A stretch of DNA of 64,000 nucleotides from assembly GCA_027451905.1 (NCBI GenBank), contig DAIDHV010000007.1, positions 62,001-126,000 of the forward strand, in the 5' to 3' direction. The position numbers were made by a program, and so were the translations under genes. The notes under the pieces were generated by a model. The model was given only the letters and a program-made list of their open reading frames with translations. It was not told where the DNA came from and ran no database searches. The DNA is from Armatimonadota bacterium. GTDB lineage: Bacteria; Armatimonadota; Fimbriimonadia; Fimbriimonadales; Fimbriimonadaceae. Below are positions 25,759-34,544 of this stretch, one piece after another (position 1 is the first letter of the stretch; each line of letters opens with the position of its first letter).

Positions 25759-26583
25759 CTATTCAATTATGTTAATTTTTCGGCCAATTAACAAGTAAAA
25801 GGGCAAAACAACCCATCCAAGCCCTAAACAGTTCAAAATGACGCCAGGAACCAGCCATAGGGGGCTTTTTCTTCGATCAATGACATCTAGAATCATAAAG
25901 GCATCACCACCTATAAAGGCGGTGTAGCCAAAAACTCGCAAGAGTCCGTCATAAGACGAGGTGGGAAGTTGCTTTGGCTTTTGGGTTGAAGAAGCAATTG
26001 CCGACAAATATTGCATTCCGTGGATAAGGATCAACATCCCAAATCCAACCGCAGAAACTACAGCAATGGCCCAGCCAAAATAAGTCCACCATGGCTCGGC
26101 GTCTTTGACCCACTTGATCGTATGTTCTGGCTCTGTACCATCGGACTGAAGTTCTCCTTGAGCGGAAGGAATCGGCTTTTTCTTTGCTTCCAGGGATTTT
26201 CTTTCTCCCTCCGGCATTTGTTGAAGGATTTTTGCCTTCAGCTGAGCATTCTCGTTGCGATGAGGGGAAATCGCTAGTGCTTCCTGACATCGCTCGTAGG
26301 CCTCTGTCAAGCGGTTGACTTTCAAAAGATGAATCGCAAAATTATAGTGAGCATGCTCATTAGATGGAGCAATCTGGATTGCAGATCGATACGCTTCTTC
26401 AGCAAGGTCATCTTGGTTGAGGCGTGAGAGGCATACCGCTTTGGCAACAATGGCTTCCTCTGAAGATGGGTCAACATCAACTGCCTGCTGGGCAAATTCA
26501 AGGCCCTTTTGATAATCTTGATTTCCAATTGCTTCGACCGCTTCCCTAAGCAAGGGTATGATTTTGCGCTTTATCGAAGCCAT
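25759..26583 (-). CDS. TPR-repeat membrane protein
   Basis: A 274-residue protein. Residues about 1-115 hold about three tetratricopeptide repeats (GNQDYQKGLEFAQQAVDVDPSSEEAI, QDDLAEEAYRSAIQIAPSNEHAHYN, NRLTEAYERCQEALAISP). A charged linker follows, and then about three hydrophobic helices (about 168-192, 218-235, 243-268). The repeats would face the cytoplasm, as there is no signal peptide. Function is unknown; such proteins are usually assembly scaffolds. It is probably co-transcribed with the downstream protease gene and divergent from livK. Confidence 0.75.
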   Translation of the reverse strand: MASIKRKIIPLLREAVEAIGNQDYQKGLEFAQQAVDVDPSSEEAIVAKAVCLSRLNQDDLAEEAYRSAIQIAPSNEHAHYNFAIHLLKVNRLTEAYERCQEALAISPHRNENAQLKAKILQQMPEGERKSLEAKKKPIPSAQGELQSDGTEPEHTIKWVKDAEPWWTYFGWAIAVVSAVGFGMLILIHGMQYLSAIASSTQKPKQLPTSSYDGLLRVFGYTAFIGGDAFMILDVIDRRKSPLWLVPGVILNCLGLGWVVLPFYLLIGRKINIIE

Positions 26584-26630
26584 TCAGAAACAATTGTTTA
26601 CCTGATTTTCGTATCAATCTCCAAGCAAAA

Positions 26631-26660
26631 TGAACAGAGACGGGCAAGATTTTGTATAAT
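26631..26660 (+). promoter_or_regulatory. Sigma-70 promoter of the liv operon
   Basis: TGAACA (26631-26636), an 18-nt spacer and a perfect TATAAT (26655-26660) lie 34 nt before the livK ATG. It is one of the two best-formed promoters in the window. Confidence 0.7.
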
Positions 26661-26694
26661 CTCCTCATCCGCTACGGTTTCAACAGGTTAAGAA

Positions 26695-28014
26695 ATGATT
26701 AATAAGCAAAGGCATTTACTATTTTCGATAATGGTGGCATCCATTGGTCTCGCCAGTTTTATGGCAACAGGATGCAAGAAAGGAAGTTCAGCAGCAAGTG
26801 GCGGCGCGAATCCCTCGAGTGGGGGAGACACTTCGGGGTCAACCTCAATGAGGAAACCGATGGAGGGAAAAGGCAATTCGGCTAAGAATGGGGTCATCAC
26901 CATCGGCCTCGTTGCCAGCGAAACTGGTGACCAAAAGCCATGGGGTGAAGACAGCATTAAAGGAGCCGAACTGGCCCTTGCCGATTTTAATGCGGCTGGT
27001 GGAATTAAGGGCTATAAGATCAACCTAGACATCCAAGACAGCCAATCGATTCCTGCGGGTGCCGGAAATGCAGCCGCAAAACTGATTTCTGATGGAGCAG
27101 TGGGAATTGTTGGCGAGGTCTCCAGCGGAAACACGGTGGAAATTGCCAACCGTGGATTTAAGGCTGGAGTGCCAGTTGTTGCGATTGGGGCCACCATGAC
27201 CAAACTAACCGAAACCCAAAATAATGTTTTTCGAGTTTGCTATCCCGATAGTTTTCAGGGCGGGGTCATGGCAACGTTTGCCTACCAGGCACTCGGTCTG
27301 AGAAAAGTTGGAGTTTTGACAGACAACAAGCTTCCCTACTCTCAAGGGCTGTCCAGAGATTTCATCCGAACCTTCAAAAAATTGGGTGGAACCATTGTCG
27401 ATCAAGAGAAATACGAGCAAGGAGCCAGCACTTTTTCGACCCAGTTAACCCAGCTCAAAGCTGCCAATCCGGAAGCGATCTTCTGCAGCGGCTATTTTAC
27501 AGAAGTTGGACCGATTGTTGCGGCTGCGCACCAAATGGGACTCACAGTTCCTTTCCTTGGTGGAGATGGTTGGGACAGTCCTAAAATCCTAACCAGCGGT
27601 GGAAAGGCAATTTTGGGTGATTACTTCTGCAACCACTACACCAACATGGACAATAGCCCTGTCGTGCAGCAATTCTTAAAAGAGTGGATGCAGAAATACA
27701 AAAGCGCACCTGGAACAACAATGGGCGCCTTGGGATACGATGCTATGAAGGTGACTTTGACCGCGCTCAAGAACTGTAAAACCATGGATTCGGTTGACTT
27801 GCGCAATGCTCTTGCCAACATCCAAGACCTGCAATGTGTTTCCGGCACAATCACTTTGAAGGGCAACAATGGCACACCAAACAAGCGAGCCCTAGTCGTC
27901 AAAATTGTTCCCATGGGTCCACTTGGTTTCCAACAACCAGTGGTTGCCTACCAACCAGATCCCAAAACCGGGCTGCCAGTCAAAGTTCCTCTAGGGTCGG
28001 CTGCCGGTTCATAA
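26695..28014 (+). CDS. livK: Branched-chain amino-acid ABC transporter, substrate-binding lipoprotein
   Basis: A 439-residue periplasmic-binding protein with a signal sequence and lipobox (MATGC, Cys about residue 27), then a Gly/Ser-rich tether of about 35 residues. The binding domain is of the Leu/Ile/Val type: ITIGLVASETGDQKPWGEDSIKGAELAL, IVGEVSSGNTVEIANR and GVLTDNKLPYSQGLSRDF are typical. It delivers leucine, isoleucine, valine or related ligands to LivHM. It is the first gene of livKHMG behind a good promoter. Exact ligand is not readable from sequence. Confidence 0.92.
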   Translation: MINKQRHLLFSIMVASIGLASFMATGCKKGSSAASGGANPSSGGDTSGSTSMRKPMEGKGNSAKNGVITIGLVASETGDQKPWGEDSIKGAELALADFNAAGGIKGYKINLDIQDSQSIPAGAGNAAAKLISDGAVGIVGEVSSGNTVEIANRGFKAGVPVVAIGATMTKLTETQNNVFRVCYPDSFQGGVMATFAYQALGLRKVGVLTDNKLPYSQGLSRDFIRTFKKLGGTIVDQEKYEQGASTFSTQLTQLKAANPEAIFCSGYFTEVGPIVAAAHQMGLTVPFLGGDGWDSPKILTSGGKAILGDYFCNHYTNMDNSPVVQQFLKEWMQKYKSAPGTTMGALGYDAMKVTLTALKNCKTMDSVDLRNALANIQDLQCVSGTITLKGNNGTPNKRALVVKIVPMGPLGFQQPVVAYQPDPKTGLPVKVPLGSAAGS

Positions 28015-29205
28015 ATGGTGCTTCACGGCTTATTTTTAGGGCTGCCGCTTGCGGCGCTTGACATTAGAACTTTGCCTCAGCAGATCGTCAACGGTCTGCT
28101 GAACGGCTCCATTTACGCCTTGATTGCCCTTGGATACACAATGGTCTACGGCATCCTCAAGCTTATTAACTTTGCCCACGGCGAAGTTTTTATGCTTGGC
28201 GCTTATACATCGTTGTTTGTGTCTTGGGCATTTGGATTTACTCCCAATGCGACAGTAGAACCCCAGACCCAAGTTTGGTACTTGCTGGTCATGATCGTGG
28301 CTTCTATGACCGTTTCTGGGCTTGCTGGAGTTTTGATCGAGCGGTTTGCCTATCGGCCCCTGAGAAATCAGCCAAGAATTGCAAGCCTGATTACCGCGAT
28401 CGGGATGTCTATGCTTCTTCAATATGGGGGACAGCTCTTTTTGCCGAACAGCCCGCCTCCCAACATTGACGCGATGATCAACCCGTACCGGGGCAATGTC
28501 AACATTACACTTGTCAAAAGCAACGAAAATCTTGTGGCAGCAATGAAGTCGGCAGAGCAAACAAAGCTCACCGCAGATTCCGCTTGGGACGCCCAAAAGA
28601 AGCTAGAAGAGAATTCGTTCTATCCAAGCGCCAAAGGCCAGGCACTGCAAGATGCTGCACAAAAAGCAGATAGAGACTACATCGAAGCCCAAGGAAAATA
28701 CAACAATTCCGGCGTTTCCATTTTAATGCCGGTGGGAAGGATTATCACCACCGTGGTGACTTTCATCTTGATGGGGGTGCTTAGCTACCTGATTTTGTTC
28801 ACCAAGCGTGGAAGAGCCATGAGAGCCGTCTCTCATGACTTTGATTCGGCGGCACTTATGGGGATCAATGTTAATTCCATTGTCACTTTTACCTTTATAT
28901 TAGGTTCAACCTTGGCCGGTGCCGCGGCAATGATGGATGCGACCCTTTACCAACCTGGATTGCAGATCAACACGTTCTTCGGGCTTCTTCCCGGAGTCAA
29001 GGCATTTGTGGCTGCCGTCATTGGAGGCATCGGAAACGTCCCTGGTGCAGTGGTTGGCGGGTTGCTCATGGGGGTTATTGAATCGTTGGTCGGCTGGGCC
29101 GGTTACACAAGTTGGCAAGATGCGGCCGCCTTTGTGGTTTTGATTGTCGTATTATTGGTTCGCCCCAACGGATTGTTCGGCAGTACCGCTGCGGAGAAAG
29201 TATAA
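28015..29205 (+). CDS. livH: Branched-chain amino-acid ABC transporter permease with inserted helical segment
   Basis: The first inner-membrane subunit. The family start QQIVNGLLNGSIYALIALGYTMVYGILKLINFAHGE is exact, and the EAA-like TKRGRAMRAVSHD loop and the final KAFVAAVIGGIGN block are present. At 396 aa it is about 100 longer than usual. The excess is an alanine/lysine-rich, probably alpha-helical stretch at about residues 157-236, placed in what should be a periplasmic loop. It might contact the binding protein. The ATG follows the livK stop directly. Confidence 0.92.
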   Translation: MVLHGLFLGLPLAALDIRTLPQQIVNGLLNGSIYALIALGYTMVYGILKLINFAHGEVFMLGAYTSLFVSWAFGFTPNATVEPQTQVWYLLVMIVASMTVSGLAGVLIERFAYRPLRNQPRIASLITAIGMSMLLQYGGQLFLPNSPPPNIDAMINPYRGNVNITLVKSNENLVAAMKSAEQTKLTADSAWDAQKKLEENSFYPSAKGQALQDAAQKADRDYIEAQGKYNNSGVSILMPVGRIITTVVTFILMGVLSYLILFTKRGRAMRAVSHDFDSAALMGINVNSIVTFTFILGSTLAGAAAMMDATLYQPGLQINTFFGLLPGVKAFVAAVIGGIGNVPGAVVGGLLMGVIESLVGWAGYTSWQDAAAFVVLIVVLLVRPNGLFGSTAAEKV

Positions 29206-30465
29206 ATGGTTGCAAGCCCTCCAGTCTCCAAATCAAATCCAGTCGCAAAAAGCCTGGTATCAGGTATTTTGTCGGCTGTTGGCTGTGTTGCCCTCGCATT
29301 TTTGGTCCAATATATCTCTGGTCAATTTCTTAGCTCGTATGCCAATGGGTTGGTTTTCCAAGCCGCCACATTTGTTACCTTAGCGGTTAGCCTTAATATC
29401 GTCAATGGAATCACCGGTCAGTTTTCAATTGGCCACTATGCCTTCTTCCAAATTGGCGCCTACACTACGGGCGCCCTATCACTTCTCTTTTGGAAGAAGT
29501 TTCAAGGCGCTGCCAATGTACCGATGCAAGAAGACATTTGGATTGTTCTAATGATGTTTTTTGGGATTATCACGTCTGCTTTTGCGGGCTGGATCGTGGG
29601 ATTGCCGAGCCTAAGATTAAGGGGCGATTACCTTGCCATTGTGACCCTTGGGTTTGGTGAAATTATCAGGATTTCAGCGGAGAACTTCACTTTTATGGGA
29701 GGGGCAACCGGAACCAAGATTGCACCTGAGAAAACGGTAGTCTGGCTTGCTTGGTTGCTTGCCTTTGCCGCAATAGGACTCAGCCGCAACCTCCTAAAAT
29801 CCGTCCACGGACTTGCCTTTTTGTCGGTCCGAGAGGATGAGATTGCAGCGACCGCAATGGGAGTCAACATCACCCGCACAAAGGTAGCCGCATTTGTGAT
29901 CGGTAGCGCCTTTGCAGGCGCAGCTGGTGTTCTCTACGCTCATCAGCAGACGTTTATATCGCCCGACTTATTCAAAATGGATGGCTCTTTTATCGTGCTG
30001 ACCATGGTGATTTTTGGTGGAACCGGCTCTATTACCGGATCCGCTCTAGCAGGAGCCAGTTTGTTCTACCTACCCGAGGCCCTTCGTGAACTTCCCCCCG
30101 TGCCGTTTGCCAGTCTAGTCGGCATCGTCCTCGGACTCATCGCAACGATAGGTGCTCTGAAGCGATATAGCGACCAAAGCCACGCCAAAACCAGCGTAAA
30201 AGCCGCAACCATGATCGGAATCATTGTTGTCGGAATCGTCTTTATGGCCATTTTGGGTAAGTTGCTTAGCTTTGTGCCCAGCATAAGTGCTCATGCGCCA
30301 ATCCAAGGTTCTCAGTTAAGGTTGGTTGTCTTTGCGGTGACATTGATCGTTCTTATGCTCTTTCGACCTCAAGGCGTATTTGCCCACCATGAATTCAGTT
30401 GGAAGTGGCTAAGAAGCGTGCTAGCAAGAGTGCTTCCAAAGCAAAAGGAAGGGTTATCCTCATGA
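29206..30465 (+). CDS. livM: Branched-chain amino-acid ABC transporter permease
   Basis: The second membrane subunit, 419 aa with about 10 helices. Seen are VTLAVSLNIVNGITGQFSIGHYAFFQIGAY, the LRLRGDYLAIVTLGFGEIIR block and SVREDEIAATAMGVN, the cytoplasmic coupling loop. The C-terminus is longer than in E. coli, with extra hydrophobic segments at about 335-360 and 375-395. The ATG follows the livH stop directly and the stop overlaps livG (ATGA), so the subunits are made together. Confidence 0.92.
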   Translation: MVASPPVSKSNPVAKSLVSGILSAVGCVALAFLVQYISGQFLSSYANGLVFQAATFVTLAVSLNIVNGITGQFSIGHYAFFQIGAYTTGALSLLFWKKFQGAANVPMQEDIWIVLMMFFGIITSAFAGWIVGLPSLRLRGDYLAIVTLGFGEIIRISAENFTFMGGATGTKIAPEKTVVWLAWLLAFAAIGLSRNLLKSVHGLAFLSVREDEIAATAMGVNITRTKVAAFVIGSAFAGAAGVLYAHQQTFISPDLFKMDGSFIVLTMVIFGGTGSITGSALAGASLFYLPEALRELPPVPFASLVGIVLGLIATIGALKRYSDQSHAKTSVKAATMIGIIVVGIVFMAILGKLLSFVPSISAHAPIQGSQLRLVVFAVTLIVLMLFRPQGVFAHHEFSWKWLRSVLARVLPKQKEGLSS

Positions 30466-31220
30466 GCCAATTGGTCTTGGATAAAGCCACCATTAAGTTT
30501 GGAGGGCTTACCGCCGTCAATCAGGTCTGTTTTGAACTTGAGCAAGGAATGATCTTTGGCTTGATCGGTCCCAACGGGGCTGGGAAAACAACTTGCTTTA
30601 ACCTGATAACAGGCCTGTACAAGCCCACTTCGGGCAGTATTACGTTTGATGGGCATGATTTGAGCCAATACCCTACCTATCAAATTGCAGCCCTTGGAAT
30701 CTCAAGAACTTTTCAGAACATTCGGCTTTTCGGAAGCTTAACCGTCTTGGAAAATGTTATGCTTGGTACCTATCTGCGGAAGGAAAGTTCGCTTGCTTCT
30801 GCCCTGCTTCACGGTGGCCGCTCAATTGGAGATACAAGCCGTAAGCGAGAATTTGCTACTAATTTATTAAATGTCCTTGGCTTAGGCGACCTCCTGCATG
30901 TTCGAAGCAGAGACCTACCTTACGGCAAGCAAAGAAGGGTCGAAATTGCAAGGGCTATGGCTACAAACCCAAAGCTGTTACTATTGGATGAACCTGCCGC
31001 GGGCATGAACCCTCAAGAAAAAGTTGCCTTGATGGAAGACGTCAAGCGATTAAGAAATGAATTTGGGAAAACAATTTTGGTGATTGAACACGACATGAAG
31101 TTTGTCATGAACCTGTGTGAGCAAATTGTTGTGCTGGACCACGGCGAAGAAATCGCACGGGGACTTCCAGCAGAGGTTAAAGCCAATCCAAAAGTTATTG
31201 CAGCGTACTTAGGTGAGTAG
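30462..31220 (+). CDS. livG: Branched-chain amino-acid ABC transporter ATP-binding protein
   Basis: A 252-residue ATPase of the LivG type. Walker A is GPNGAGKTT, the Q-loop lies in ISRTFQNIRLF, the signature is degenerate (LPYGKQRRVEIARA in place of LSYGQQR) and Walker B is LLLLDEPAAGMNP. It has the long helical insert (about residues 95-130) characteristic of LivG. ATG 30462 overlaps the livM stop and has AAGGAAGG about 10 nt upstream; the earlier start at 30399 lies inside livM. No livF follows, so a second ATPase must come from elsewhere or LivG works as a homodimer. Confidence 0.93.
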   Translation: MSQLVLDKATIKFGGLTAVNQVCFELEQGMIFGLIGPNGAGKTTCFNLITGLYKPTSGSITFDGHDLSQYPTYQIAALGISRTFQNIRLFGSLTVLENVMLGTYLRKESSLASALLHGGRSIGDTSRKREFATNLLNVLGLGDLLHVRSRDLPYGKQRRVEIARAMATNPKLLLLDEPAAGMNPQEKVALMEDVKRLRNEFGKTILVIEHDMKFVMNLCEQIVVLDHGEEIARGLPAEVKANPKVIAAYLGE

Positions 31221-31223
31221 CTA

Positions 31224-32231
31224 CTAAAACGCAACTAAACGCTTTGCCAGATTCACAATCTTTTCGACAGACGGCAAAACATGCAGTTCTAAAGGCTTTG
31301 CCCAAGGCACCGGCGTGTCTAATCTTGTGATCCTGACTGGAGGGGCATCCAACAAATGAAATGCCTTTTCGCTGACTCTGGCAATGATCTCACCGGCAAA
31401 TCCACACGTCATAGGAGCTTCATTGACAACAATTAACCGATTGGTTTTCTCTAATGAAGCAAAGATCGTATCTTCGTCAAGTGGTACCAGCGTCCGGATA
31501 TCAATGACTTCAGCGTTAATGCCTTCTTTCACTAGCTCGTCTGCGGCTTGGAGGCAGTGATAGACATTCTGCCCATAGCTGACTAAGGTGATGTCAGAAC
31601 CAAATCTTCGAATGGCAGCCTCACCAAGGCGGACAATATGGTGACTCGGTATTTCTTCTTCAATTTCACGCTTGCGGTACAGCTCTTTGATCTCAAAAAA
31701 GAGAACAGGATTTGGATCTCTTAACGAAGCGGTTAATAATCCCTTTGCATCGGCTGGAGTCGAAGGGCAAACAACCTTCAAGCCAGGAGCATTGCAGAAC
31801 CAAGCTTCATTCATCTGGCTATGGTAGAGAGCTCCTCCACCATAAGCACCGGCAGGACCACGAACCACGATCGGCATAGATACTTCGCCTGCTGTCCTGT
31901 AGTGGTAGGTTGCCAGCATATTGACAATTTGATCAAATCCGCAGCTAATAAAGTCAATAAACTGCATTTCTGCCATCACGGTTTTTCCATTAAGGGCAGC
32001 TCCAACCGCGGTACCAATGATAGCTGCCTCTGAAATGGGCATATCAAAGACTCGATCGGTCCCATATTTCGCCTGAAGGCCCTCTGTGACTCCAAATGCT
32101 CCTCCTAAAAGTCCAATATCCTCACCTAAGCAGATCAAATCTGGGTTCAGAGATAGTTCTTCATCAATTGCGTCCCGAAGAGCGTTCAAATACTGCTTTT
32201 TTGGACTTTCCAAGGTTTGAGAAGCGCTCAT
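31224..32231 (-). CDS. 2-oxoacid dehydrogenase E1 component, beta subunit
   Basis: A 335-residue transketolase-like subunit that, with E1 alpha, decarboxylates a 2-oxoacid and loads the lipoyl group of E2. Typical are LGEDIGLLGGAFGVTEGL, DMPISEAAIIGTAVGAAL, RGPAGAYGGGALYHSQ and YGQNVYHCLQAA. Homologues serve pyruvate, branched-chain 2-oxoacid or acetoin dehydrogenases; proximity to the liv operon favours branched-chain substrates, an inference. It overlaps E1 alpha by 4 nt. E2 and E3 genes are not adjacent. It converges on livG with only 3 nt between stops. Confidence 0.93.
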   Translation of the reverse strand: MSASQTLESPKKQYLNALRDAIDEELSLNPDLICLGEDIGLLGGAFGVTEGLQAKYGTDRVFDMPISEAAIIGTAVGAALNGKTVMAEMQFIDFISCGFDQIVNMLATYHYRTAGEVSMPIVVRGPAGAYGGGALYHSQMNEAWFCNAPGLKVVCPSTPADAKGLLTASLRDPNPVLFFEIKELYRKREIEEEIPSHHIVRLGEAAIRRFGSDITLVSYGQNVYHCLQAADELVKEGINAEVIDIRTLVPLDEDTIFASLEKTNRLIVVNEAPMTCGFAGEIIARVSEKAFHLLDAPPVRITRLDTPVPWAKPLELHVLPSVEKIVNLAKRLVAF

Positions 32232-33379
32232 CGGCTCACCTCGCTATCTGCAAAAACCCATTGCTCTCCTTCGTTGCCGTCGGGTACTGCCGAATTCAAT
32301 GCAAATTGAATGCCCCGTTCTAAATATTCCACCACTTCAGGAGGAAAGTCATCATTCGTCGCTTCACTGGCACTCTTCCCTTCCGCCCAATAGGCAGTCT
32401 CGGAAGCACCATCAAGATCACCAAGGGCAGCCAGTTTACGCCGACAAATTGCAATCGGATCACGACTCCTTCCTTCCATCACTTCTTGATTGGGCCGATA
32501 TTTATTGGCGCGGTCATCGTCATGATCTCCGTGCCCATAAGCTCGGAACGTTTTGCACTCGACGATGCTTGGCCCCAGTCCACTTCTTGCATGATCAACT
32601 GCCATCATGACCTTGTCGTAAACATCAAAGACGTCTTGGCCGTCTGCAACGAGCCCCAAAATTCCGTATCCATCTGCCCTCCTAGCCACGTCTTCAGTGG
32701 GACATTCTAGGGAAACCGGGGTTCCGTACGCCCACTGGTTGTTTTCGATAATTGTCACCACTGGCAGTTTCCTTACGGCAGCAAAGTTCACCGCTTCATG
32801 AAAGACTCCTTGAGCTGTGGAGCCTTCACCATTGTAGGTTAGGCACACCGCGTCACCACCATTCAGTCGATCAGCCAACATGACGCCGGCCGCAACCGGA
32901 ATGGTGCCGGCAAGCATAGATGTGCTGTGGATGATGTGCTTTTCTTTTGACCCAATGTGAGACCAGTTGTCTCTAGCCCGTCCAGGTGAATCTACCCTGC
33001 CCCAAACCTGACAGCAAACCTGCTCAATGCTCATTCCCATCCGGTTCGGATTCTCTAAGCCAGAGCGGGCGTCCTTAAGAAAAAAGGCGGGCATGTCTCG
33101 ATGGATCGGAGAAATCCAATCGGTAGGTTTCAACCCAAAAAGAGAACCTACCAGAATGGCTTCTTGATTGTGAGAGGAGTAGAGAGTTCCCCTTAGCCTG
33201 CCCCGCTTCTTTTCTTTGATCAATCGAATGTCAAAGTAGCGTGCCAAATACAGTTGGTTAAAAATCTGCAGACGATCAGCCCTTGATAATTGGCTGCTGG
33301 GTAATGATGAGGAGGGCTGATTTTCTAAAGTTGTTTGACTGCTCGATTTTCTTGCAGTCATGCTGGGTTGGGACGCCAA
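32228..33379 (-). CDS. 2-oxoacid dehydrogenase E1 component, alpha subunit
   Basis: A ThDP-binding subunit of about 380 aa: YLARYFDIRLIKEKKRGRL near the start, YSSHNQEAILVG, then the ThDP motif YNGEGSTAQGVFHEA...ENNQWA (GEG where most have GDG), RADGYGI, and the phosphorylation-loop-like YGHGDHDDDRANKYR. The long Ser/Gln-rich N-terminal stretch is extra. TTG 33379 has GGAG 8 nt upstream (33388-33391), which favours it over ATG 33361. It is co-transcribed with E1 beta. The substrate is probably a branched-chain 2-oxoacid; pyruvate or acetoin remain possible. Confidence 0.9.
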   Translation of the reverse strand: MASQPSMTARKSSSQTTLENQPSSSLPSSQLSRADRLQIFNQLYLARYFDIRLIKEKKRGRLRGTLYSSHNQEAILVGSLFGLKPTDWISPIHRDMPAFFLKDARSGLENPNRMGMSIEQVCCQVWGRVDSPGRARDNWSHIGSKEKHIIHSTSMLAGTIPVAAGVMLADRLNGGDAVCLTYNGEGSTAQGVFHEAVNFAAVRKLPVVTIIENNQWAYGTPVSLECPTEDVARRADGYGILGLVADGQDVFDVYDKVMMAVDHARSGLGPSIVECKTFRAYGHGDHDDDRANKYRPNQEVMEGRSRDPIAICRRKLAALGDLDGASETAYWAEGKSASEATNDDFPPEVVEYLERGIQFALNSAVPDGNEGEQWVFADSEVSR

Positions 33380-33432
33380 AATTTAAACTCCGATGCCTTT
33401 AATTATCTAGTAGGTTACCAGATATTTTTAGG

Positions 33433-33477
33433 TTAAAAATGAAGAAACGACTTGAAGATTACTCTTCAAATCGTTTC
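33433..33477 (-). terminator. Intrinsic terminator of the LolA-thioredoxin fusion gene
   Basis: On the minus strand a 15-bp stem (33463-33477 with 33444-33458, loop GTAA, one G-U pair) is followed by a T-rich run, TTCATTTTTAA. The lone non-Watson-Crick pair is a G-U only on this strand, so the signal serves leftward transcription. It lies 27 nt after the stop of the fusion gene. Confidence 0.8.
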
Positions 33478-33503
33478 CGCACTTTATTGTGGATCAGGTT
33501 CTA

Positions 33504-34508
33504 TTACGGATTAGACTTCTTTTGCCACTTGCTAATAAAGGCATAGAAATCGTCGGGGTTGCTATATCCAACCCTCTGATCTAGCACACTGCCACTTGCA
33601 TCAAGAATGTCTTGGGTTGGCAGGGCTGTGATGTTGTACTGGGCTGAAAGAGTCGGCTGTTGGTCAGTATCAATCCGGCAAAATACAAAATACTTGCTGA
33701 GTTTGTTGAACTGCTTGGTATCCAACACGTCGTGCTGAAGCATTTTGCAGGGTTCGCACCAAGTTGCAAAGAAATCAACAAAAACATACCTGTTGGTCTG
33801 CTTGGCAAGACTCTCCGCTTTGGAAAGGTCGGTGAACCACTTCGGCTTCATTAAACTGGCTTCATCAACCTTCTTGGCACCGCTTGGCGGCGTAAACGTA
33901 AATTGAGAAGCAGGAAGCGCGGCACCGGTCGTTACCGAATTCACCTTCAGGATTTCAGTTGTAGAGGCTTGGTCTCCTTTCTGAAGTTGAGCTTTGGTGG
34001 GCATTGCCGTAGACGGGTCTAGGTACAAGACCGCGTTGGTATGATTACCGCTTGGCAACACAAGTCTGACCTTGTTAAAGCTAGATCCATCAATGCTTGC
34101 TGTACCCAAACTTTGGGATTGCACAGGATTGCCAAAGGCTTGACCATCGTAGAAAGCAAGCCAAATGGAATACTCGCTTCGAGAAAGCGCATCCTTCATG
34201 GATGTTGCCGTTTCAGGAAGTTCGTAGTATTCATTCTTTGCCTTGTCATAGGTTGTCACCGTCGTCCCGTTTGCAACCACTAACTTTGCGCTGTCGTCTA
34301 ACTTGAACAGATTGGGCTTTGAAAGCACTATCGAGTAACTATGAGGGGAACTGCCAAGCGCAACCGACGTTGCCGATACATTTGCTGAACCAGCCTGATT
34401 CAGATTGTGGATAAAGTCCTGAATCGGGTTTGATGCTTGCACGTAGGCTATGGCAAGAACCGGCATTGCTGCCGAGAACACAAGAATGGCTTTATAAGAT
34501 TTTTTCAT
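33504..34508 (-). CDS. Secreted fusion: LolA-like domain plus thioredoxin domain
   Basis: A 334-residue protein with a signal peptide (cleavage near ASNP, about residue 26). Residues about 30-215 form a beta-rich domain like LolA/DUF2092 (SYSIVLSKPNLFKLD, KLVVANGTTVTTYDK, a PASQFTFTPPSGAKKVDE end). Residues about 220-330 form a thioredoxin domain with FVDFFATWCEPCKML (active site WCEPC, about 247-252) and the cis-Pro loop ITALPTQ. It would act in the periplasm, perhaps joining redox repair with lipid or lipoprotein handling; that is inference. A well-formed terminator follows. It is divergent from the gene at 34545. Confidence 0.8.
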   Translation of the reverse strand: MKKSYKAILVFSAAMPVLAIAYVQASNPIQDFIHNLNQAGSANVSATSVALGSSPHSYSIVLSKPNLFKLDDSAKLVVANGTTVTTYDKAKNEYYELPETATSMKDALSRSEYSIWLAFYDGQAFGNPVQSQSLGTASIDGSSFNKVRLVLPSGNHTNAVLYLDPSTAMPTKAQLQKGDQASTTEILKVNSVTTGAALPASQFTFTPPSGAKKVDEASLMKPKWFTDLSKAESLAKQTNRYVFVDFFATWCEPCKMLQHDVLDTKQFNKLSKYFVFCRIDTDQQPTLSAQYNITALPTQDILDASGSVLDQRVGYSNPDDFYAFISKWQKKSNP

Positions 34509-34544
34509 CGCAGGTAACCTTGCTAATTGCCATTATAGACGGAA

